Assembly: GCA_020248905.1 (NCBI GenBank)
Contig: JADCGR010000001.1
Location: forward strand, 1-40,494
Reading direction: 5' to 3'
DNA from: Curvibacter sp.
Lineage (GTDB): Bacteria > Pseudomonadota > Gammaproteobacteria > Burkholderiales > Burkholderiaceae_C
Length of the DNA stretch: 40,494 nucleotides
Shown one piece after another: positions 35,243-40,494 of the stretch. The translations under genes were made by a program, and so were the position numbers. The notes below the pieces were generated by a model. That model was not told where the DNA came from and ran no database searches. It was given only the letters and a program-made list of their open reading frames with translations. Each line of letters begins with the position of its first letter. The stretch's first letter is position 1.

Positions 35243-36538
35243 TCAAGGCAGAGGTCGCGCGAGCAGCTTGTCGATGCGCCGCCCATCGAGGTCCACCACC
35301 TCAAACTCCCAGCCCGCGCAGGCAATCTTCTCGCCCGTGCGTGGCAAGTGGCCGCTCACGGCCAGCAGCAGGCCGGCCACGGTGTTGTAGCGCCCCTTCT
35401 CCTCGTCCGGCAATTCGCGGATGTCGAGACGGCTCTTGAGTTCGTCCACGGGGATCATTCCGTCGAGCAGCCAGGACCCGTCCTCGCGCTCGGTGGCCCA
35501 GGCGTCCACCTGTGCGACCGGTTGCAGCTCCCCCGTAATAGCCTCCAGCAGATCACCCGGCGTGAGCATGCCCTGCACCACCCCGTACTCATCCACCACG
35601 AACACCATGCGGCCGGAGCGCTCGCGGAACTGCTCCAGCAGCTCCATGCCCGAGAGCGTCTCCGGCACGAAGACAGCCGGCTGGGCGTGCTCGCCAATCC
35701 GACCGCTCGCTGCGGCCCCGAGCTCCAGCAGCTGGCCCACGCTGACCAGGCCCAGCACCTCGTCCATGGAACCTCGGCACACAGGGTACCAGGAATGCGC
35801 GCCCGCCTGGCCTGCTACACCCACGTGCTGCAGGCACTCGGCTACGGTGAGCGACGCGTCGAGCCAGTCGACATCTGCCCGTGGCACCATCAGCGAGGTC
35901 AGCGGCCGGTCATCCAGCCGGAAGACATTGCGCACCATCTGGTGCTCGTGCTGCTCGATCACGCCCGCATCGACGCCCTCCTCCAGGCTATGGCGGATCT
36001 CCTCTTCGGTCATGGCGCGGCCCACATCGGTGGGTATGCGCAGCAGCGTCAGCACGCCCTGTGTGGTGGCAGCCAGCAGCTTCACAAAGGGCTTGGCGGC
36101 GATCGCCAGCCCGTGCATGGGCCGCGCCATCCAGCGCGCGACGAGCTCGGGATAAAGCTGGCCGATGCGCTTGGGCACGAGCTCGCCGAAGATGATGGTG
36201 ATGAAGGTGATAAGGGTCACCACCAGGGCCGTGGCGGTAATGGCCGCCGCTCCCTCGCTCATGCCCAGCGGCATGCCCAGCAGCCAGGCCGCCAGGTCGC
36301 CACTGAAAGCTGCCTCACCCACAATTCCGTTAAGCACGCCGATGGAAGTGATGCCGACCTGGATGGTGGACAGAAACTGGTTGGGCTGATCCATCAGGTC
36401 CAGCGCCTTCTGCGCACCGCGGTCGCCGCTCTCGGCCATGGCCAGCAGGCGGGATTTGCGGCTCGCGGCGAGGGCGAGTTCGGACATGGCGAACACGCCG
36501 TTAAGCAAGATCAGCAGAGCAATCAGCAGGAATTCCAT
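35243..36538 (-). CDS. CNNM/CorC-HlyC type membrane protein (DUF21, CBS pair, CorC_HlyC)
   Basis: 431 residues from the ATG at 36538 (MEFLLIALLILLNGVFAMSELAL). DUF21 membrane region spans about 1-190 with SELALAASRKSRL, STIQVGITSIGVLNGIVGEAAF and ITIIFGELVPKRIGQLYP. Two CBS domains follow (about 210-335, with LMVPRADVDWLD and VFVVDEYGVVQGMLTPGDLLEAI), then the CorC_HlyC domain ending FEVVDLDGRRIDKLLA. Homologues move Mg2+ or modulate ion balance; the old name haemolysin is misleading. The longer open frame upstream runs into the IS remnant. Confidence 0.93.
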   Translation of the reverse strand: MEFLLIALLILLNGVFAMSELALAASRKSRLLAMAESGDRGAQKALDLMDQPNQFLSTIQVGITSIGVLNGIVGEAAFSGDLAAWLLGMPLGMSEGAAAITATALVVTLITFITIIFGELVPKRIGQLYPELVARWMARPMHGLAIAAKPFVKLLAATTQGVLTLLRIPTDVGRAMTEEEIRHSLEEGVDAGVIEQHEHQMVRNVFRLDDRPLTSLMVPRADVDWLDASLTVAECLQHVGVAGQAGAHSWYPVCRGSMDEVLGLVSVGQLLELGAAASGRIGEHAQPAVFVPETLSGMELLEQFRERSGRMVFVVDEYGVVQGMLTPGDLLEAITGELQPVAQVDAWATEREDGSWLLDGMIPVDELKSRLDIRELPDEEKGRYNTVAGLLLAVSGHLPRTGEKIACAGWEFEVVDLDGRRIDKLLARPLP

Positions 36539-36639
36539 GACTGCGCGGGGGTGTGGCGATATACGAACTGTACCCTGTGCGCCGCCATCAAAGCGGCACC
36601 CGTACGCGAGCGAGGCAGCGTCAGAGCTGCGCAATGAAT

Positions 36640-36785
36640 TCAGCCGCTTTGAGCCACTCCAGCCCTTGGCGGGGAAACGTATTCGTGGAGCGTCTGTGGA
36701 GAGCGACCAAGTACAGGGGGCGTGCCTGCGGGCCCATGATGGCGTCAGTGCCGCCGACGCTGACATCGCACAGTTGATTGACTGA
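36640..36785 (+). pseudogene. IS3-family transposase (orfB) remnant
   Basis: In one frame the stretch reads WRGNVFVERLWRATKY, and after a one-base shift CLRAHDGVSAADADIAQLID. Together they match the conserved end of IS3-group transposases (DNVFVERLWRSVKYEEVYL, then a YDGVSEAR-like run and YIDFYN). The conserved catalytic Glu of the DDE triad sits in VERLW. No intact frame, upstream transposase part or terminal repeats were found, so it is a decayed fragment. It marks the left end of the toxin-like region. Confidence 0.75.
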
Positions 36786-36820
36786 AAAAATGCCGAGCGA
36801 CCGCACGGACTCGAAAAGTT

Positions 36821-37363
36821 TTACATCGACCAGTCTTCGATAGCCGTTAGTACCCAGCATTCGTTCTTGACAAAGAAATAAGTTACCTGGTAGCCCGTGT
36901 CTTCCTTGAATAGAGTTGCTTCCGCTTTTTTTTCTGACAACTTGTCGATACGCATGGCCAATAATTTGGCATCCCGCTCGGCGCGTAATGGCAACAATGG
37001 GAATTTAATTTGTGCGTATTTAAGCTTTTTCACAACTGGCTTTGGCTCTGGCTCTGCGTCCAAATCAAGCCGTTGCATCTTCAGCGGTATCCGCAAAAAC
37101 GTCCGCTGGATAGCCTCGCTATTTGCGTATGCGGATAAAAATTCTGGGAACTTCTGTGCCGGGCATGCAGTTTCATTGGGCTGCCTCGTATCGACGTCTT
37201 GATTGTCTGAAGCAAAAACGACTTGAGTTGGAACCAACGCTGTGGCAGCAAATAAAAGGAAGCAACTAGCCCATTTCTTCCGAAAAAACTTTCGTAAAAC
37301 AATCTGCGCAGTTTTTTCTTTGTGCGATAGAGCATCACAGTAAAAAAAGTGATTACGTCTCAT
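36821..37363 (-). CDS. Exported protein, possible immunity protein, DUF4348-like
   Basis: 180 residues. A basic start (MRRNHFFYCDALSHKEK, FRKKW) precedes a signal-like hydrophobic run (ASCFLLFAATALVPTQVVFA), followed by a mature part with CPAQKFPEFLSAYANSEAIQ, KYAQIKFPLLPLRAE and YQVTYFFVKNECWVLTAIED. The pattern of a helical lead, a KFPL segment and an ending W-L-x-x-I-x-D resembles small exported immunity proteins and DUF4348. Its ATG overlaps the stop of the upstream ATPase fragment as ATGA. The gene is visibly AT-richer than the core genes. It directly follows an RTX-type gene, so cognate immunity is inference. Confidence 0.55.
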   Translation of the reverse strand: MRRNHFFYCDALSHKEKTAQIVLRKFFRKKWASCFLLFAATALVPTQVVFASDNQDVDTRQPNETACPAQKFPEFLSAYANSEAIQRTFLRIPLKMQRLDLDAEPEPKPVVKKLKYAQIKFPLLPLRAERDAKLLAMRIDKLSEKKAEATLFKEDTGYQVTYFFVKNECWVLTAIEDWSM

Positions 37364-37533
37364 GCGTCCCCCTTCAACAAACGCATGTGCATGGCATGCT
37401 GCCCCATATTCACCACCTCATCCACTTGCAAGCCCTTCGGCACCTGATGCGTGATAAAAATCATCGTCACCTTGCCCTTGAGCCGGTTGATGGTCTGGGC
37501 GAAGTGCCCGGGGATCATGCGGCGATCCTCCAT
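37360..37533 (-). pseudogene. 3' fragment A of a type I secretion ATPase gene
   Basis: The 57-codon frame from the ATG at 37533 reads MEDRRMIPGHFAQTINRLK, then VTMIFITHQVPKGLQVDE and a tail ending HAMHMRLLKGDA. It matches only the C-terminal part of HlyB/RaxB-like peptidase-domain ABC transporters, after the D-loop, with the H-loop His in FITHQ. Walker A, signature and Walker B are absent. The frame is intact, overlaps the RTX-type stop at one end as ATGA and the next gene at the other as ATGA. It is either a relic or a spacer kept by recombination. Confidence 0.7.
37371..37523 (-). repeat. Direct repeat copy A (153 bp, ATPase tail)
   Basis: 153 bases align without gaps to 39819-39971 with about 15 differences counted by eye (about 90% identity). 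The last codons of the upstream RTX-type gene in each copy also match (AND-x-x-W-x-x-AA-stop), so similarity extends about 33 bases further. Homologous exchange between the copies would delete the intervening genes. Confidence 0.82.
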
Positions 37534-38994
37534 GCTGGATCGTTGGCCGCACGGTCAGCCAAAGAAGCCGCCAGCAGCACCGGTGCGGCCCGCCCGTGGG
37601 GATTGGGGTCTCTCGTACCCCAGCACCACACGCCTGCCCATTCCTCGCCCATGAATTCTTCCAGGGCTTCGAGTTTGCGCGCGTCTCCTATGGCGTTGCC
37701 ATAGATCATGCGTGAAGCCCGGCTGCTTGGATCAACGTCCTGTACACCAGTCCAGCGGTAGATGATCTGCGTGATCAGGGCGTCCCGGTCTTCGGGCGTC
37801 GCGGCTTGGGTGAAGGCTGTGACCAGCGCCTTGAGTTCGCCCGTGGCATCCATGGCCATGGCCTGGTGCAGGTCGCGGACCTTGCCGTAGCCTTGGGCGT
37901 CGGGAAGTGCGGCGATGTCTTCCGGCACATCCACCCAGTCGGTGGGCACGCTGTAGGTGGCATCGGTCTTGACCCACACGTCGGTAGCAGTACGGGTCTC
38001 GCCATCGGTGGTGGTATAGCTGCCCACTTGCCGGTGAGCGTTGCCTTGGGCATCGACGAAATTGGAGTTGGTGTAGTTGACGTTGATGCTCTTGACCCCG
38101 GCTTCTTGGAGCGTGAGCAATTCGCCTTCGCCTGTGCGAGCGTTGGTGTCGGCATCGACCCACACACGCAGTTGGGCATAAACGGGGTCGTCGGCATCGA
38201 TGAAGCCGTCGCCGTTGGCATCAAATGCCTTCAGGGCCTCGAAACCGTTGACGGCATTCAGGCCGTTGGGTAGCAGGGTCTCGGAGCCGAACAGTTCGCG
38301 GCCGGAGCCGATCAGGCCGTTGGCGTTGCGATCCCACACCAGCAGGCCGTCTCCGGGGGCGACCCAGCCGGTGCGCTCGGCAAAGCCGTCGCCGGCGTGG
38401 TCGAAGAAAACGCCCGACGATAGGCCTACGGTAGCAATGACGCCATCGCCGTCCAGGTCGAGGATGATCGGCGAGGGTATGGTGGTGGCGGACTGGGTTT
38501 TCTTTTTGATGCGCCCCATCTCACAATCAAAGAGATTTGCTGCCGCCGCAGCCACCCAGCGTCCAAAAGCTTCCGCATGAGGAGCGACGAACTTGCCAAT
38601 GTCTTGGTACAAGGATTCACCGAAATATGCGGCGGCAGCGGCACCTGCACCCGCCAGCATCTCGATAGCTTTTCTCGATCTGCTTTGAATCAGGGAGCTT
38701 GTTCCCTGGATTGTTTGCAATGTCGCGTACATACTGCCGATAATGTTGTCTTGCGACGTCTTCAAATTTGTCTCTATACGCATCGGGGCCAGCAACTTTA
38801 TCCCAGAAGTTCTTCACCATCCTGTTCATGACTTCGTCATAAACATCTCGACTGTTGCCAGATGTCACGACATATGCATTGTCTGCATAGTTATCGCCAA
38901 CTGATGCAAGGTATTGCCACCCACCTTTGTAGTCTCCCGCGTCGGCATAGGATTTTGCTGTTGAAAGCTGTTGTTGGGTAATGTTCAATGCCAT
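37515..38994 (-). pseudogene. RTX/haemolysin-type secreted protein, frameshifted
   Basis: The N-terminal frame starts at the ATG at 38994 (GGGAG upstream) with MALNITQQQLSTAKSYADAG and runs to 38617. The rest is in another frame to 37515: AIEMLAGAGAAAAAYFGES, then PIILDLDGDGVIATVG, WDRNANGLIGSGRELFG, FDANGDGFIDADDPVY and GVWCWGTRDPNPHGRAAPVLLA. These are calcium-binding and conserved segments of Neisseria FrpC-like and similar type I secreted proteins. A one-base loss at the A4 run (plus strand 38670-38673) would join IEK to AIEMLAG cleanly. The C-terminus is cut short before the usual RTX tail and ends AANDPAWRIAA. It starts two bases after the preceding stop. Confidence 0.75.
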
Positions 38995-38996
38995 GA

Positions 38997-39797
38997 CTAT
39001 CTCCCTTGTCCTTTGAATTCCGTATTTGCTGCCCGCTCGAAGTCATCGAACATGGTTTTTAAAGCCGAGTCGATTTCGCGCCAGTGTTCCAAATAATTTT
39101 TACCGTAAGAATACTCAAGCACGATGCCCTCTTTATAGTTTGACTTTGTTCTGCAACCGGGTGAGAAGTCACTGCTTGCAGGCTCTGGATCGCAGCTTAT
39201 AGTCAATTCCAAGTCATCCCCAATCGGGAAATAGGCATCCTCCATGCCTTTAACTGAAAAGCGAGCTAGTCCAAAGTCATCAGGTATCCGCATAGCGAAT
39301 TGTTCTTCGCCTCTCAAATACCTGTCTCTTAATTGATGAAGCCACCCCTGGGAGCCGCGTGAGACAGTGATATCCACTTCCAGCCTATCGCCGTGACCCC
39401 TAACGTTCCAATGCGTATCGTCTTCTGGGTAGTAGGGTTTTAAGCCCGGCAAAAGAACACTTAGCGTGAGCGCGCCGACTTTCACGCGCTCAGGCTTTGC
39501 GGCTGGCCATCGACCGTGTTTCTCAATGGCCTGTCCGTAGGTGTATCGCATTGGCACGTTGTATCGTCGCCCTTCCATTTCAATGCGAATCACCTCGGAC
39601 TCCAGATTCTTTTTTTGCTGTTCTGGTGCATTTTTTGACATTCGTTCTCTCCAATTCCTCATCCATTTCGCCGCGAATTCTGGCGACACCGTAGCTGTGG
39701 CCGCTAATAGGTATCCCGGTCGCCACCAAGCCAAGCTCACCGCGCCGACCCAAAGTAGAAGCACAGCCAATGCTATGCCGAGAGTCCAACGTTTCAT
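38997..39797 (-). CDS. Membrane-anchored periplasmic protein, possible immunity protein
   Basis: 266 residues. One N-terminal membrane helix (LGIALAVLLLWVGAVSLAWW) leads into a soluble domain with EVIRIEMEGRRYNVPMRYTY, VKVGALTLSVLLPGLKPYY, DYFPIGDD-like AYFPIGDDLELTISCD and a C-terminal helical end. Position and size resemble Tli4-like immunity proteins, but I cannot assign a family with confidence. It follows ATPase fragment B by 10 bases and precedes the MALN gene by two, and is AT-richer than core genes. It probably protects against the RTX-type protein encoded just upstream at 39963-40494. Confidence 0.55.
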   Translation of the reverse strand: MKRWTLGIALAVLLLWVGAVSLAWWRPGYLLAATATVSPEFAAKWMRNWRERMSKNAPEQQKKNLESEVIRIEMEGRRYNVPMRYTYGQAIEKHGRWPAAKPERVKVGALTLSVLLPGLKPYYPEDDTHWNVRGHGDRLEVDITVSRGSQGWLHQLRDRYLRGEEQFAMRIPDDFGLARFSVKGMEDAYFPIGDDLELTISCDPEPASSDFSPGCRTKSNYKEGIVLEYSYGKNYLEHWREIDSALKTMFDDFERAANTEFKGQGR

Positions 39798-39807
39798 GCT
39801 GCCCTCC

Positions 39808-39966
39808 TCATATCTCCTCCTTCACCAAACTCATGTGCATGGCATGCTGCCCCATATTCACCACCTCATCCACCTGCAAGCCCTTGGGCACCTGGTGCGT
39901 GATGAAGATCATCGTCACCTTGCTCTTCAAGCGGTTGATGGTCTGGGCGAAGTGTTCGGCGGTCAT
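39808..39966 (-). pseudogene. 3' fragment B of a type I secretion ATPase gene
   Basis: The 52-codon frame from the ATG at 39966 reads MTAEHFAQTINRLKSK, then FITHQVPKGLQVDE and ends HMSLVKEEI. It starts just past the Walker B/D-loop region, as in fragment A, and has no other ATPase motifs. TAEHFAQTIN is the usual wording of RTX-type transporters. It overlaps the upstream RTX-type stop as ATGA and is followed by GGAGGG before the next ATG at 39797. Confidence 0.7.
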
Positions 39967-39971
39967 GCGGC
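39819..39971 (-). repeat. Direct repeat copy B (153 bp, ATPase tail)
   Basis: Partner of the copy at 37371-37523, same orientation, about 2.4 kb apart. Most differences cluster in the last 50 bases. The two copies bracket one RTX-type gene and one putative immunity gene, which makes a cassette. Confidence 0.82.
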
Positions 39972-40494
39972 TCGCTCCCACAATGAATCGTTCGCCCCGG
40001 CGGTTTGACTCTTTTTCTCGGGCAGGTTGAAGAAGTACTGGCCGTTGAAGGCTTCGAGCACATGCAGCTTGCGGCTCCAGTCACTGATCAGGTTGCGGTA
40101 GCGCTCGGAGAGATACAGGCCGCCGAAGTCGGTCATCAGCGCGGCACCGCCGCCTCCACCGCCCACGCTGCCGGAGGAGACCGCCGCGAAGGCCACGGTA
40201 TCGATGCTGCTGCTGCGCCGCTCGTTGCCGAAGGCTTCGTAGACGATGCGGTATTTGCCGGAGGCGCGTTCTTCCAGGCTCTTGGCCATGCCGGAGGTGT
40301 CGGCCCAGCTGGTGATCAGCTGGTCGAGCAGGGCCTTTTGTTCGGCGCGAGTCGTGGCGGACTGGAACTGGGCCAGTACCCCGGCGACGCTGCCGGACTG
40401 GGCGGCGGCCTGCTGCAGTTCGCGCACGTTGCCTGCGCCACCCATGGTGGGCAGGGATTTGAGGGGCTCGGGGACGTCGATATCGTTGGCGAAC
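39963..40494 (-). CDS. RTX/haemolysin-type protein, internal to C-terminal part (5' end outside window)
   Basis: The frame is open to the right edge and ends with TGA at 39963. It reads FANDIDVPEPLKSLPTMGG, then NVRELQQAAAQSG, LDQLITSWADTSGMAKSLEE, YRIVYEAFGNERRSS, a Gly run, and LHVLEAFNGQYFFNLPE. These match the region after the calcium repeats in large haemolysin-type proteins of Burkholderiales and Neisseria. The normal tail after FNLPE is missing and the protein ends AGANDSLWERAA, like the other copy. The ATG at 40445 is internal. Truncation at the ATPase fragment suggests recombination. Confidence 0.78.
   Translation of the reverse strand, partial: FANDIDVPEPLKSLPTMGGAGNVRELQQAAAQSGSVAGVLAQFQSATTRAEQKALLDQLITSWADTSGMAKSLEERASGKYRIVYEAFGNERRSSSIDTVAFAAVSSGSVGGGGGGAALMTDFGGLYLSERYRNLISDWSRKLHVLEAFNGQYFFNLPEKKSQTAGANDSLWERAA

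Noticed and set aside
36621-36860. 79-codon minus-strand frame
   Set aside because: It is antisense to the IS3 remnant and overlaps the end of the exported protein gene; no independent support.
38660-38680. Programmed ribosomal frameshift in the RTX-type gene
   Set aside because: The A4 run is not a strong slippery heptamer and no stimulatory structure was evident; mutation or error is simpler.
36821-39797. Complete type I secretion ATPase gene
   Set aside because: Only C-terminal tails after the D-loop are present; Walker A, Walker B and signature motifs are missing in both copies.

Overview
The window is a GC-rich chromosomal segment that looks like a betaproteobacterium of the order Burkholderiales, probably near Comamonadaceae. 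The support is the high third-position GC, the gene order pcm - rhodanese - tolC - waaA - waaC - manB, the small basic protein beside manB, and the AhpC/AhpF pair. This placement is inference from gene content; no rRNA or tRNA gene was seen. 

Layout. Positions 1-3850 hold ordinary genes: the tail of a Cu/Zn superoxide dismutase, an XdhC plus MobA-like pair for molybdenum enzymes with a small unassigned ORF in front, pdxH, and an AEC-type permease broken by two in-frame stop codons. Positions 3843-18124 form a metal locus built around two 23-base palindromes at 9489-9537. Leftward from it run a Fur-family regulator (probably Zur), an ABC ATPase, an FtsX/MacB-type permease, a small Cys-rich exported protein, a DUF3299 protein, a His-rich membrane protein and a ZnuD-like TonB-dependent receptor. 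Rightward run a COG0523 GTPase, a second TonB-dependent receptor, a very large exported CobN-like protein with a C-terminal membrane anchor, a MotA/TolQ/ExbB-like protein and a DUF2149 protein. The rightward set matches the HmuR-S-U-V layout of Bacteroidetes haem uptake, but here it is joined to a zinc-type regulator and a COG0523 GTPase. My reading is a zinc-starvation locus that brings in a chelated metal or metallo-tetrapyrrole and strips the metal in the periplasm. 

Positions 18132-24000 carry msrA and a divergent TetR-RND efflux operon with a candidate operator. Positions 23921-31867 carry pcm, rhodanese, a TolC-like channel, LPS core genes (waaA, waaC), a phosphomannomutase/phosphoglucomutase, a small basic protein, and a GIDE-domain/LemA pair. 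Positions 31936-36538 carry ahpF-ahpC with a terminator and a candidate OxyR site, a YdcF-like protein and a CNNM/CorC-type membrane protein. 

Positions 36640-40494 are accessory and locally AT-richer. They contain an IS3-family remnant and, on the minus strand, two repeats of one pattern: the end of an RTX/haemolysin-type secreted protein, then a 153-base fragment of the 3' end of a type I secretion ATPase gene, then a single exported or membrane-anchored protein that may be an immunity protein. The two ATPase tails are about 90% identical direct repeats. One RTX gene has a frameshift. This looks like a toxin-immunity cassette array that recombines at the ATPase tail. The upstream end of the array lies outside the window.
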